DNA from: Ignavibacteriota bacterium | GTDB taxonomy: Bacteria; Bacteroidota; Ignavibacteria; Ignavibacteriales; Ignavibacteriaceae | Reading direction: 5' to 3' | NCBI GenBank assembly: GCA_013285425.1 | Contig: CP053447.1 | Span: forward strand, 502,001 to 566,000 | Length of the DNA stretch: 64,000 bases | Shown here: positions 36,086-46,029 of the stretch, one piece after another | How positions within the stretch are numbered: position 1 is the stretch's first letter | Layout of the letters: the number at the start of each line of letters is the position of its first letter | Position numbers and translations under genes: made by a program | Notes under the pieces: model-generated | The model's database searches: none | What the model was told of the DNA's origin: nothing | What the model saw: only the letters and a program-made list of their open reading frames with translations

Positions 36086-39000
36086 ATGTTAAAGATAATT
36101 AAAAAGATTTTTGGCGATAAATACGAAAAAGACTTAAAACAACTTTGGCCGATTGTTACAGAGATTAACGAATACTATGAGAGCTTCAAAAATCTTACTG
36201 ATGATGAACTAAGAAATAAAACCAAAGAGTTTAAAGAAAAAATTCAGGCTCATACCGAAGTAACAAGAAAACAGATTGAGGAGCTTAGAACCAAGCTTCA
36301 AACAGATGAAGATTTTGACCGAAATTCAGTTTACGATGAGCTTGATGATCTGGAAGAAACACTAAATGATCAATATGAAGAAATTCTGGATCAGATTTTA
36401 CCTGAAGCTTTTGCTGTTGTAAAATCCACTTGTGCCCGATTAGTTGGCAAAAGCTGGACAGCGGCTGGCAACAAAATTACCTGGGAAATGATTCCGTATG
36501 ATGTTCAGTTAATAGGAGGAATTGTTTTACATCAGGGTAAGATTGCTGAAATGGCTACCGGTGAAGGTAAAACTCTTGTTGCTACTTTACCGCTTTATTT
36601 AAACTCACTAACCGGACGAGGTGTGCATCTTGTTACCGTAAACGATTATCTTGCAAAAAGAGATAGTGAATGGATGGGCGAGGTTTTCAGATTCCACAAC
36701 TTAACTGTAGGTGTAATTCTAAATACTATGGATTCATCCCAGCGTCAGCAAATGTATGCCTGCGATATTACTTACGGAACAAACAATGAATTTGGATTTG
36801 ATTACCTGCGTGATAATATGTCTGTTGACATTTCGCAGCAGGTTCAGCGAAAACATAATTATGCAATAGTTGATGAAGTCGATTCAGTGTTAATTGATGA
36901 GGCAAGAACACCGCTGATAATATCCGGTCCGGTTGATCGAGATGATCATCAGTTTAATGATATGAAGCCAAGAATCGAAAGAATATTCAGGCTTCAGAAA
37001 AATCTTGTTGCTACCCTTGTTCAACAGGCAGAGGATATGCTGAATAAAGGAAACAAAAATGATACTGAGGCAGGAGTTTTATTATTCCGCTCATACCGTG
37101 GTTTACCTAAAAATAACAAACTGACAAAAGTTCTTTCTGAACCATCATATAAAAAATTGATGCAGCAAACTGAGCTTGATTATCTGCGTGAAAAAGGAAA
37201 GAATATGCACATCATTGACGATGAATTATATTTTGTTATTGATGAAAAGGGAAATCAGATTGATATTACAGAAAAGGGAAGGGAAGAACTTGCTAAAGGA
37301 AGCGGAATGGAAAAAGAGTATTTTGTACTTCCTGATTTGGGTTATGAAATAAGCAAGTTTGAAAATGATGATACACTTACATTAGAAGAAAAACTAAAGA
37401 GGAAGGACGCTTTATATAAAAAATATTCAGAAGCAAGCGATAGAATACATACAATCAATCAGCTTCTAAAAGCTTATACTCTTTTTGAAAAAGATGTTGA
37501 ATATGTTGTTACCGAAGAAGGTAAGATTGCAATTGTTGATGAGTTTACCGGTCGTATTCTCCCCGGAAGAAGATACAGCGATGGATTACATCAGGCTATT
37601 GAAGCTAAGGAAAATGTTAAAGTCGAAAAAGACTCACAGACACTTGCAACAATTACATTGCAGAATTATTTCAGGATGTATAATAAGCTTGCAGGGATGA
37701 CCGGTACAGCAGAAACTGAAGAAGGTGAATTTTATGAAATCTATAAACTGGAGGTTGTAGTAATTCCAACTAACAAACCGATAACCAGGGAAGATCAGGA
37801 TGATGCTGTTTATAAAACAAAACGAGAAAAGTATAATGCAATTATAGAACAGATTGAAGAGTTGAGAAAAGAAGGCAGACCGGTTCTGGTTGGAACAACA
37901 TCGGTGGAAGTTTCAGAAACATTGAGCAGAATGCTCAAGAGAAAAGGCGTTCCTCACAATGTTCTTAATGCAAAGCAGCATCAGCGTGAAGCAGAAGTTG
38001 TTGCACACGCAGGAGAAATCGGGGCTGTTACTATTGCAACAAATATGGCAGGCAGAGGTACAGATATTAAACTTGGTGCCGGAGTAAAAGACAAAAGCGG
38101 ATTATATATTCTTGGTACTGAAAGACATGAGTCCAGAAGGATTGACAGACAGCTTAGAGGACGATCCGGAAGGCAGGGCGATCCCGGAACATCAAAATTT
38201 TATCTTTCACTTGAAGATGATCTGATGAGATTATTCGGAAGTGACAGAATTTCATCAGTGATGGAAAGAATAGGAATAAAAGAAGGTGAAGTTATTCAAC
38301 ATCCTATGATAAGTAAATCGGTTGGACGGGCACAGAAAAAAGTTGAAGAAAATAATTTTGCTATAAGAAAACGTCTGCTCGAATATGATAATACAATGAA
38401 CTCACAGCGTGAGGTAATCTACAGCCGAAGACAAAAAGCTCTGCAGGGTGATAGACTAAAAAGCGAAATACTTGGACAGATGGAGGAATTAGTTGATGAA
38501 ATTATTGATAAGAATTTTGAAGATGTTAATGTAATCGGAATTAAAGAGCAGTTATTACAATATCTGCTTGTTGATATTAAACTTGAACCTGAAGAATTTG
38601 AAACCCTTGGAAAAGATGGTCTTAAAGATAAAATTGTAAAAGCTGCGGTTGATTTCTACAAACGTAAAGAAGAAATGCTTGGCTCTGATCTGATGGCAAG
38701 ATTAGAAAGATACGCTGTTCTTAGTGTTATTGATCAGAAGTGGAAAGAACATCTGAGAGAAATGGATGACCTTAAAGAAGGCATTGGTTTAAGAGCTTAT
38801 GGTCAAAAAGACCCGCTTGTTGAATATAAATCCGAGGCGTTTAAATTATTTGTAGATCTTTTAAGCCAGATAAGAAATGAATCTGTTTCATTTTCTTTTA
38901 AATTTTTTCCACAGGCATCAGAAGAAGTTCAAAGAAGAAGAACTGCACCTGTTAGAATGATGGAAAGTAAACAAAGTACAGAAAATATCGGTTTTTCAGG

Positions 39001-39124
39001 AAGACAGCCCCATACAAATCCTGAAGGGAAAGTACAAACCGTAAGAGTTGAACAAAAAGTCGGCAGAAATGATCCTTGCCCTTGCGGCAGCGGTAAAAAA
39101 TATAAACATTGCCATGGCAAATAA
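36086..39124 (+). CDS. secA: Preprotein translocase ATPase SecA
   Basis: A 1012-aa SecA motor driving preproteins through SecYEG. Walker A is ATGEGKT (157-163), with DYLAKRDSEWMG and the DEVDSVLIDEARTPLI DEAD-type segment following. The insert at about residues 295-440 is longer than in E. coli SecA, as is common in Bacteroidota/Chlorobi. The C-terminal zinc-binding tail CPCGSGKKYKHCHG, which binds SecB and lipids, is intact. It is followed 15 bp later by glnB. Confidence 0.96.
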   Translation: MLKIIKKIFGDKYEKDLKQLWPIVTEINEYYESFKNLTDDELRNKTKEFKEKIQAHTEVTRKQIEELRTKLQTDEDFDRNSVYDELDDLEETLNDQYEEILDQILPEAFAVVKSTCARLVGKSWTAAGNKITWEMIPYDVQLIGGIVLHQGKIAEMATGEGKTLVATLPLYLNSLTGRGVHLVTVNDYLAKRDSEWMGEVFRFHNLTVGVILNTMDSSQRQQMYACDITYGTNNEFGFDYLRDNMSVDISQQVQRKHNYAIVDEVDSVLIDEARTPLIISGPVDRDDHQFNDMKPRIERIFRLQKNLVATLVQQAEDMLNKGNKNDTEAGVLLFRSYRGLPKNNKLTKVLSEPSYKKLMQQTELDYLREKGKNMHIIDDELYFVIDEKGNQIDITEKGREELAKGSGMEKEYFVLPDLGYEISKFENDDTLTLEEKLKRKDALYKKYSEASDRIHTINQLLKAYTLFEKDVEYVVTEEGKIAIVDEFTGRILPGRRYSDGLHQAIEAKENVKVEKDSQTLATITLQNYFRMYNKLAGMTGTAETEEGEFYEIYKLEVVVIPTNKPITREDQDDAVYKTKREKYNAIIEQIEELRKEGRPVLVGTTSVEVSETLSRMLKRKGVPHNVLNAKQHQREAEVVAHAGEIGAVTIATNMAGRGTDIKLGAGVKDKSGLYILGTERHESRRIDRQLRGRSGRQGDPGTSKFYLSLEDDLMRLFGSDRISSVMERIGIKEGEVIQHPMISKSVGRAQKKVEENNFAIRKRLLEYDNTMNSQREVIYSRRQKALQGDRLKSEILGQMEELVDEIIDKNFEDVNVIGIKEQLLQYLLVDIKLEPEEFETLGKDGLKDKIVKAAVDFYKRKEEMLGSDLMARLERYAVLSVIDQKWKEHLREMDDLKEGIGLRAYGQKDPLVEYKSEAFKLFVDLLSQIRNESVSFSFKFFPQASEEVQRRRTAPVRMMESKQSTENIGFSGRQPHTNPEGKVQTVRVEQKVGRNDPCPCGSGKKYKHCHGK

Positions 39125-39478
<354 letters not shown>

Positions 39479-39523
39479 AAAAAAATACCTTTTTCTTTAT
39501 TCCAAGGTTAGATAGTTTCAAAT

Positions 39524-41923
39524 ATGATTTTAAGAAACAAATCTTTTAAATATTTTCTTGTAATATTTTCGATGCTGGGTTTTAGCGGATGCTCAATCTG
39601 GGAAAATTTTACTACCTATTTCAACCTGTATTATAATACTTCAACATTGTTTGAAGAAGCAGAAAAAGAAATATTTGCACAAAAGCGGGATTTATTTTCT
39701 ACCGAACCTCTTATTGTTCCTGCTACTACAAAAGCATCTCTTATAAAAGTTATTGAAAAGAGCTCTAAGCTGCTTCAATTTTATTCCAACTCTTCTTATG
39801 TAAATGAAGCTTTACTGATGCTCGGTAAATCATTCTATTATCAGGGTAATTACTTAAAGTCAAAAAAGAAATTTGAAGAATTTCTCGCCGCTGAAAAGAA
39901 CGATGAAGAGGAGATAGTTGAAGCAAATCTCTGGCTTGCCAAATGTGCTTTTGAACTAAGAGATTTTAGTAATGCACTAAAACTTTTAGAAGAGGTTAGA
40001 AGCAAAGCTGTCGAAGAAGGGTATGAAGACATTATAAAAGAAAGCTATGTTCAGGAAATAAAATATCGCATAAAAGAAAACGATATTACGAATGCTATTA
40101 AACTTGCTAATGAATTTGCAGAAGTTTATGATGATGATGTTGTGCGTGCAAGGATCTATTATGAACTGGGCAATATGTATTCTAAGTTAAATGATGATAA
40201 AAATGCATTGATTGCCTATGAAAAGGTTTTTGAAAATGAACCGGATTTTGATCTGGAAATTGCAGCAACGATAAAATATGCAAATTCATTAAGGGACAAT
40301 AATCAGCCGGATAAAGCGCTGAAAGTTTTTGAGGATATAAGAAGGAAGGATAAATTCCGGGAATCTTACGGCGAGATAGATTTTCAGATCGGCAAAACAT
40401 TAGTTGAGATTGGTGATTACAACCGTGCTTACGATCAATTTAAAATTGTAGATACAACTTATAGAAATACTGCATTTGCTTCGGCTTCAAATTTTGAGAT
40501 GGCTGAGTTGTTACGAACAAGATTTATGAATTATGATAGTGCAGGATATTTCTATGCAAAAGCTTCAACAGCTATTTTGCCCGAAGAATATAGAGAGAAA
40601 GCAAAAAGCAACAATCAGCTTTTTATCAAATATGCCAATCTTAGAAAAGATATTAATCGTTTCAGCAGGCAGTTATTCTATTCACAGAATCCGGCTGTGT
40701 TCGAAAAAGATTCTTCTGAGTATGCTGCAGATTCACTTAAACTTTTAACTGAATTTCTTGAGCGGAAAGAAATGCAGGAAATATGGAGCGGTGTTGATAC
40801 TTTGTTAAATCCCAAAAACCCAAAGTTAAAAGATTCAACATTTATTAAGGATTCCATTTTTGTTCGAGATAGTCTGATTAAAATTGACAGCCTGATCCAG
40901 ATCGGACTATTTAGTCCGCAGGATTCTATCGGTTTAAGACAAAAGCTGATTGATTCGCTTAAAACAAAACGATTGAATGATTTAAAAGATCCTAAAAATC
41001 CGCAAAATATTTTTAAAAACAGTAAAGTAAGTCTTGATAGTGTTAAGTTTAAAAGAAACCCTCCGCAAAAACTTAAGATCAGCATCGATTCAGCTAAAAC
41101 TGTGCTTGCAAAAAACAGTCTGGAACTCGGGAATCTGTTTTTAACAGAATTAAATGTTCAGGATTCTGCACTGGTATTGTATGAAAGTATTTTGGATAAA
41201 TATCCGTCACCTGTTTATTATCCTAACACACTCTATGCTTTGGGAAGTTATTATCTGACAGTTAATAATAAGAATAAAGCTGATAGTCTGTTTGAAATTA
41301 TCTATGATAATTATAAGGATAGAACCATTGTTAATGTAGCCGCAAACAAACTGAACAAACCGCTCATTAATCTTGGATTTGATCCTGCCAAAGATGAATA
41401 TGCTTCTGCAGAGGATTTGATGCTTGAGGGTAATTATGCTCAATCAATAGTTAAATTTTATAATATTTATAATAAATATCCAAAATCGCCGATAGCTCCA
41501 CAAGCACTTTATACAACCGGATGGATACTAGAAAATGATGATCTCTTTTTACTTGATTCAGCCGCAGTAATTTATGATACTTTAATTGCGAGATATCCTT
41601 CAAGTCAGTATGTGAAAAAAGTATCAAAAAAAGTTACGGCATATAAACAGGAAAAAACAAGACAGGAGCAAATGTTAAAAGATAGTCTTGCTGCATTAAA
41701 TAATAAACATCTTACCGATAGTACATTAGTTGCTGAAAACTTAATCAAACAAGACGAAGAAAAAGGAACAGATGAAACTATTATTGTCAGTGATGAGCAG
41801 ATAAAAAATCAGAAGCACGAAGGAAAAGAGCCATTAGAATTTGCTAATCAAAATGATAAACCTAAACTGCCGATTAAAAGAAAACTTGAACCGCTCTGGG
41901 ACCCCCGGAAACATTTTAATTAG
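39524..41923 (+). CDS. TPR-rich lipoprotein, SprE/PorW-like
   Basis: A 799-aa lipoprotein with lipobox Cys at residue 23 (LGFSGC). At least six tetratricopeptide units lie in residues 60-370 and 540-710 (for example ALLMLGKSFYYQGNYLKSKK, then ARIYYELGNMYSKLNDDK and ALIAYEKVF). The N-terminal NFTTYFNLYYNTSTLFEEAE recalls the start of Bacteroidota SprE/PorW, type IX secretion and gliding lipoproteins; no other T9SS gene is in the window, so this is only a resemblance. A low-complexity S/D/K-rich part separates the two TPR blocks. Confidence 0.75.
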   Translation: MILRNKSFKYFLVIFSMLGFSGCSIWENFTTYFNLYYNTSTLFEEAEKEIFAQKRDLFSTEPLIVPATTKASLIKVIEKSSKLLQFYSNSSYVNEALLMLGKSFYYQGNYLKSKKKFEEFLAAEKNDEEEIVEANLWLAKCAFELRDFSNALKLLEEVRSKAVEEGYEDIIKESYVQEIKYRIKENDITNAIKLANEFAEVYDDDVVRARIYYELGNMYSKLNDDKNALIAYEKVFENEPDFDLEIAATIKYANSLRDNNQPDKALKVFEDIRRKDKFRESYGEIDFQIGKTLVEIGDYNRAYDQFKIVDTTYRNTAFASASNFEMAELLRTRFMNYDSAGYFYAKASTAILPEEYREKAKSNNQLFIKYANLRKDINRFSRQLFYSQNPAVFEKDSSEYAADSLKLLTEFLERKEMQEIWSGVDTLLNPKNPKLKDSTFIKDSIFVRDSLIKIDSLIQIGLFSPQDSIGLRQKLIDSLKTKRLNDLKDPKNPQNIFKNSKVSLDSVKFKRNPPQKLKISIDSAKTVLAKNSLELGNLFLTELNVQDSALVLYESILDKYPSPVYYPNTLYALGSYYLTVNNKNKADSLFEIIYDNYKDRTIVNVAANKLNKPLINLGFDPAKDEYASAEDLMLEGNYAQSIVKFYNIYNKYPKSPIAPQALYTTGWILENDDLFLLDSAAVIYDTLIARYPSSQYVKKVSKKVTAYKQEKTRQEQMLKDSLAALNNKHLTDSTLVAENLIKQDEEKGTDETIIVSDEQIKNQKHEGKEPLEFANQNDKPKLPIKRKLEPLWDPRKHFN

Positions 41924-41944
41924 TGTTAATCTTTTTTATATAAT

Positions 41945-42601
41945 ATGAAATACAGAGAACTTCTGGATTTGATTGAAGAAGGGGAGAATATTCAATGTGA
42001 ATTCAAAAGAGAATTTTCGACTCCTGAAAAAATTGCCCGCGGATTAATGGCTTTTGCAAACACTAAAGGCGGTTTTATGCTGTTTGGTGTGGATGATGAT
42101 AAAAAAATTGTCGGTGTTGAAAGCGAAAAGGAAACTGCTGAATTGGTTGTTAATACTGCAAAAAATCTTTGTGAACCTGCCATTAATGTTATAATTGATT
42201 ATAGGGAAGTTAACGGAAAAGAAGTTGTTATTGTAAACATTCCTGAGTCTGACAACAAGCCGCACAGGTTACAGGATTATAAATCTGAATTCGATATCAA
42301 TACAGCAATTGTTACAATAAGAGTTAATGATAAAAGTGTGCTTGCAAGCAAGGAAATGATCCGGATATTACGGGCACAAACAAATCAGACAGCTTTAAAG
42401 AAATATGTTCTTGGTCCGATTGAAAAAAATGTTTTTGAATATATTAATAAAACTGAAAAAATTTCGGTAAAAGAATTAAGCAATCTGGTTAACATTTCTG
42501 AAAGAAGAGCTTCGAGAACTTTGGTAAAAATGGTTCGTGCTAATTTATTAATGATACACACAAAAGATAATGGTGACGAGTTTTTTACTGCCGCTGTGTG
42601 A
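41945..42601 (+). CDS. AlbA_2 (Schlafen-type) domain protein with winged helix
   Basis: A 218-aa protein. Residues about 8-120 are an AlbA_2 / Schlafen-like putative nucleic-acid-binding domain (ENIQCEFKREFSTPEKIARG, then LMAFANTKGGFMLFGVDDD). Residues 150-215 form a winged helix-turn-helix (ISVKELSNLVNISERRASRT). The combination is common in RecG-like and DUF4062-like transcription regulators, but a specific target is not visible. It converges with the SpoU gene and overlaps its 3' end by 17 bp. Confidence 0.82.
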   Translation: MKYRELLDLIEEGENIQCEFKREFSTPEKIARGLMAFANTKGGFMLFGVDDDKKIVGVESEKETAELVVNTAKNLCEPAINVIIDYREVNGKEVVIVNIPESDNKPHRLQDYKSEFDINTAIVTIRVNDKSVLASKEMIRILRAQTNQTALKKYVLGPIEKNVFEYINKTEKISVKELSNLVNISERRASRTLVKMVRANLLMIHTKDNGDEFFTAAV

Positions 42602-43163
42602 TAGTCTGTTTGTTATCAAATATTTTTCTCAATTCGAAAATCGCTATTCCATAAGCAACTGCAACATTTAAAGATTGTTTAATCCCATATTGCGGTATTT
42701 CGATTGAGTAATCACAAAGGTTCAGAACTTCCTGAGAGACACCCGAAATTTCATTCCCAACAACCAAACACATAGGAAAGTCATATTGTTCAGTTAGATA
42801 ATAAGGTTTACTGTTTTCCGTAAGTTCCAAAGCGCAAATCCTGATTCCTTTTTCGCGCAAATTTTTTATTGCATCAATCGGATTTTTAATATAATCCCAC
42901 TTAACACTTTTAGTTGAACCAAGTGCTGTTTTAAGAACATCTTTATTGCCTTCTTTAGAATTTTCAAAAGGCGGATGCGGTGTATATCCGCAGAGAATTA
43001 ATTTTTCAATCATTGCTCCATCTGAAGTGCGGAATATTGAACCGACATTGTATGAGCTTCTGATAGAATTAAGGAGAACTATTACAGGAAGTTTTTTTAC
43101 AAGTTCAATATTTTCGAGGGTACTTCTGTTTTGTGATATCTCATCGTGCGATAATTTTCGCAT
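42585..43163 (-). CDS. SpoU/TrmH family RNA 2'-O-methyltransferase
   Basis: A 192-aa SPOUT methyltransferase. The three motifs are NVGSIFRTSDG (motif 1, Asn and Arg), LVVGNEISGVS (motif 2) and IPQYGIKQSLNVAVAYGIAIFEL (motif 3). RNA target is not deducible; tRNA Gm18/Cm34 or rRNA are typical. I choose ATG 43163, 1 bp after the rlmN stop; an ATG at 43196 would overlap rlmN. Together with rlmN it makes a small RNA-methylation unit. Confidence 0.85.
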   Translation of the reverse strand: MRKLSHDEISQNRSTLENIELVKKLPVIVLLNSIRSSYNVGSIFRTSDGAMIEKLILCGYTPHPPFENSKEGNKDVLKTALGSTKSVKWDYIKNPIDAIKNLREKGIRICALELTENSKPYYLTEQYDFPMCLVVGNEISGVSQEVLNLCDYSIEIPQYGIKQSLNVAVAYGIAIFELRKIFDNKQTITQRQ

Positions 43164-43164
43164 A

Positions 43165-44277
43165 TTATCTGGTCTTTTCCTTAGAAAGAGATTCACTAAT
43201 AGTTTTATTAGCTAACTGCCCGCAAGCGGCTGCAATATCATCTCCCTGCGTATAACGAATTGTTACTGTAATATTATTATCGCGTAAGGTCTTTACAAAC
43301 TCATCAACTACAAACTTTTGTGAAGACTCGAGTTCTCTTGCAAAACCTGTTGGATTCATATGTGCGATTGAGTTAAACGGAATTACATTAATTTTACAGG
43401 GAATAGATTTGCATAACTTTATCAAAGCATTAAGATCATCCGATCTATCATTAAAATCCTTAAGCATAACATATTCAAAAGTAATACGGTTATCTGTTTG
43501 TTTTGCATAGTATTTTATTGCTTCAAGGTTTTCAGCTAAAGAATATTTTTTATTTATCGGCATTATTTTACTTCTGGTTTCTTCAAACATAGAATGTAAA
43601 GAAAACGCAAGTTTAACTTTCAATCCGCTGTCAGCAAGTTCAATAATTTTTGGGGCAATGCCTGCTGTTGAAACAGTTATTCTTTTCAGACTGATGTCTC
43701 TTGTTTTTTCTTCAGCAAAAATCTGAAGTGATTTGAGTGTATTTGTATAATTGAGCAGCGGTTCTCCCATTCCCATATATACAATATTCGAAATTTTACT
43801 TTTGCCAAATTCCTTTGATGCCATTAAAAACTGGTCAATTATTTCCGCCGGGCTAAGGTTACGTTTATAACCCATCAATCCGGTAGCACAAAACTGGCAG
43901 TCAAGCGGGCATCCGACTTGTGTGGATATACATAGAGTGATTCTTTTGGGTTCTGGAATTATTACAGATTCAATCAACTGGTTATCGTAAGTACTAAACA
44001 GATACTTTCTTGTTCCGCTTCGATGGGATGTTTGTGTTGAAACTAATTTTAGAGAGTTTAATTCACAATAATTATTGAGTTTTTTTCTAAGGTAAGTTGG
44101 CAGTGTGGTCATTTCATCAAAACTCTGAGCCATATGTCCGTATATCCACTCAAATAACTGCTCTCCTCTGAATTTCTTTTCGCCGGCAGCGACAAAAAAA
44201 TCTTTAAGTTCCTTTGGTGTTAGTCCTTTCAGTAAAGTTTTCTTTACCGGTTCCTCAGTTTTTTCTTCTTCCATCAT
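43165..44277 (-). CDS. rlmN: 23S rRNA (A2503-C2) / tRNA (A37-C2) methyltransferase RlmN
   Basis: A 370-aa radical SAM methyltransferase that adds a methyl to C2 of A2503 in 23S rRNA and A37 of some tRNAs. The 4Fe-4S site is C123-x3-C127-x2-C130 (GCPLDCQFCATG). The covalent-intermediate Cys is C352 in AAACGQLA, and the GMGEPL motif is present. Length is normal. ATG ATG tandem start at 44277/44274. A TATTTTTG box on this strand (44301-44308) may be its -7 element but lacks a -33 TTG. Confidence 0.94.
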   Translation of the reverse strand: MMEEEKTEEPVKKTLLKGLTPKELKDFFVAAGEKKFRGEQLFEWIYGHMAQSFDEMTTLPTYLRKKLNNYCELNSLKLVSTQTSHRSGTRKYLFSTYDNQLIESVIIPEPKRITLCISTQVGCPLDCQFCATGLMGYKRNLSPAEIIDQFLMASKEFGKSKISNIVYMGMGEPLLNYTNTLKSLQIFAEEKTRDISLKRITVSTAGIAPKIIELADSGLKVKLAFSLHSMFEETRSKIMPINKKYSLAENLEAIKYYAKQTDNRITFEYVMLKDFNDRSDDLNALIKLCKSIPCKINVIPFNSIAHMNPTGFARELESSQKFVVDEFVKTLRDNNITVTIRYTQGDDIAAACGQLANKTISESLSKEKTR

Positions 44278-44329
44278 ACCCTGTTCTTTATTAATTCTGA
44301 CAAAAATACCAACCGGTACTTCCCCGAGA

Positions 44330-44360
44330 TTGATACATTTGAATTATTAGTTTATTTTTG
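44330..44360 (+). promoter_or_regulatory. Bacteroidota-type promoter of the acyl-CoA dehydrogenase
   Basis: TTG at 44330-44332, 20-nt spacer, TATTTTTG at 44353-44360, a perfect TAnnTTTG box. Transcription from about 44367 would leave a leader of about 60 nt before ATG 44430. Confidence 0.65.
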
Positions 44361-44429
44361 GATAAAATAATTACTATTAACACACAACTTAAAGTTAAAT
44401 GTTTTATTAAAATTAAAAAAGGACTTGCC

Positions 44430-45575
44430 ATGAATTTTGAATTTACTGAAGATCATCTCATGATACAGGAATCAGCAAAAGATTTTGCATTGAATGAAAT
44501 TGCACCATCTGCAGTTCATAGAGACAAAACTGCTGAGTTTCCGCATGAGATAGTTAAGAAAATGGGCGAACTTGGGTTTATGGGAATGATGGTACCGCCT
44601 GAATTTGGCGGAGCAGGGCTTGATACTATCAGTTATGTCCTTGCTATGATAGAAATTTCTAAAGTTGATGCAAGTGTTGGCGTAATTATGTCTGTTAATA
44701 ATTCATTGGTATGCTATGGTTTGGAAAAATATGGATCAGACCATATTAAAGAAAAATATCTTGTTCCATTGGCTAAAGGTGAAAAGCTTGGAGCCTTTGC
44801 TTTATCAGAGCCTGAAGCAGGCAGCGATGCAACAAAACAAAAAACAACTGCCGAAAGAGATGGTGATTATTTTGTTTTAAATGGAATCAAAAACTGGATA
44901 ACAAATGGAACTACTGCAGATTATGTTTTAGTTATGGCAGCTACAAATAAAGAGTTAGCTCATAAAGGTATCTCAACACTGGTTGTTGAAAAAGGAACTC
45001 CGGGTTTTGAACACGGAATTAAAGAAGATAAACTCGGTATAAGAAGTTCCGATACTTGCTCATTAACATTTCAGAATTGTAAAGTGCCTGCTGAAAATAT
45101 AGTTTGGGAAGAAGGTAAAGGGTTTAACTTTGCAATGAATACTTTAAATGGCGGCAGAATCGGAATTGCATCACAAGCGGTTGGTATTGCAGAAGCGTCC
45201 CTTGAAGCTGCAATAAAATACTCAAAGGAAAGAAAAGCATTCGGGCAGACAATCTCTAATTTTCAGGCTATTCAGTTTATGCTTTCAGATATGGCTGTCA
45301 GAGTTGATGCTGCAAAACTGCTTACTTTAAAAGCAGCAGCGGCAAAGGATGCAGGTAAGCCTTATTATAAAGAAGCAGCAATGGCTAAGCTTTACGCATC
45401 AAAAATTGCTGTACAAAATGCACTTGATGCAATTCAGATTCACGGCGGTTATGGATATGTACGTGAGTATTTAGTTGAAAGATATTTAAGAGATGCGAAG
45501 ATAACTGAAATTTATGAGGGAACTTCCGAAATTCAGAAAGTTGTAATTGCACGAGCTTTGCTTGATAATAAATAA
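44430..45575 (+). CDS. Acyl-CoA dehydrogenase, short-chain type
   Basis: A 381-aa flavoprotein catalysing alpha,beta-dehydrogenation of acyl-CoA. FAD-binding segments FALSEPEAGSDA and NWITNGTTADY are seen, and the catalytic Glu is in the C-terminal YEGTSEIQ motif, the position used by short-chain and butyryl-CoA dehydrogenases. It pairs functionally with the crotonase at 14.4 kb; electrons would go to an ETF not seen here. I use ATG 44430 with AAAGGA upstream; the open frame's TTG at 44358 overlaps the promoter box. Confidence 0.92.
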   Translation: MNFEFTEDHLMIQESAKDFALNEIAPSAVHRDKTAEFPHEIVKKMGELGFMGMMVPPEFGGAGLDTISYVLAMIEISKVDASVGVIMSVNNSLVCYGLEKYGSDHIKEKYLVPLAKGEKLGAFALSEPEAGSDATKQKTTAERDGDYFVLNGIKNWITNGTTADYVLVMAATNKELAHKGISTLVVEKGTPGFEHGIKEDKLGIRSSDTCSLTFQNCKVPAENIVWEEGKGFNFAMNTLNGGRIGIASQAVGIAEASLEAAIKYSKERKAFGQTISNFQAIQFMLSDMAVRVDAAKLLTLKAAAAKDAGKPYYKEAAMAKLYASKIAVQNALDAIQIHGGYGYVREYLVERYLRDAKITEIYEGTSEIQKVVIARALLDNK

Positions 45576-46029
45576 AAATAAACTATTTCTTCTGATATTT
45601 TTGTTTTTTGTTACTGCTCAATCACAAACCGATTGGGTAAGATGGGGTAAATCGGATCCGGATTATAAAATATCAGTCGAAACAAACACAAAACAATTTG
45701 ATTTTTCAATTTACACTTTCGGCGATATTGTTTTAAAACCTGTAATAAACGCATATAGATTTTTCATTTCAGATGTTGATGGTGATAATTGTCCTTTCTA
45801 TCCTACCTGTTCTGCTTTTCTTTTAGCATCAGTTCAGCGGACAAATATTTTTCAGGGAACGCTGATGTTTTTTGATAGGTTTTCAAGAGATACAAACATT
45901 TTTGAAAGAGAAAAGCATTATCCGTTTTATGGTAAACATCATTTTTATGATCCGGTTGATCTGTACACCCTCGATAAAGATCTTATTAAGGTAATTCCCG
46001 CCGCCACACAGGTTAAAGAAACTAAATGA
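45562..46029 (+). CDS. Exported YidD-like protein
   Basis: A protein of about 155 aa whose start is uncertain: TTG 45562 lies inside the end of the acyl-CoA dehydrogenase gene and no ATG is available. A hydrophobic signal segment (LFLLIFLFFVTAQSQ) leads to a mature part holding the YidD motif NCPFYPTCSAFLLASVQ near residues 75-92, followed by the usual basic/aromatic tail (GTLMFFDRFSRD). Classical YidD is a small cytosolic, membrane-peripheral protein near YidC and has no signal peptide; here the domain appears exported. The gene overlaps the next TPR protein by ATGA, so it belongs to a three-gene unit. Confidence 0.75.
   Translation: MIINKNKLFLLIFLFFVTAQSQTDWVRWGKSDPDYKISVETNTKQFDFSIYTFGDIVLKPVINAYRFFISDVDGDNCPFYPTCSAFLLASVQRTNIFQGTLMFFDRFSRDTNIFEREKHYPFYGKHHFYDPVDLYTLDKDLIKVIPAATQVKETK

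Noticed and set aside
44281..44310. TATTTTTG on the minus strand as a full rlmN promoter
   Set aside because: The -7 box is perfect but there is no TTG at 19-21 nt upstream, so I mention it only in the rlmN entry.
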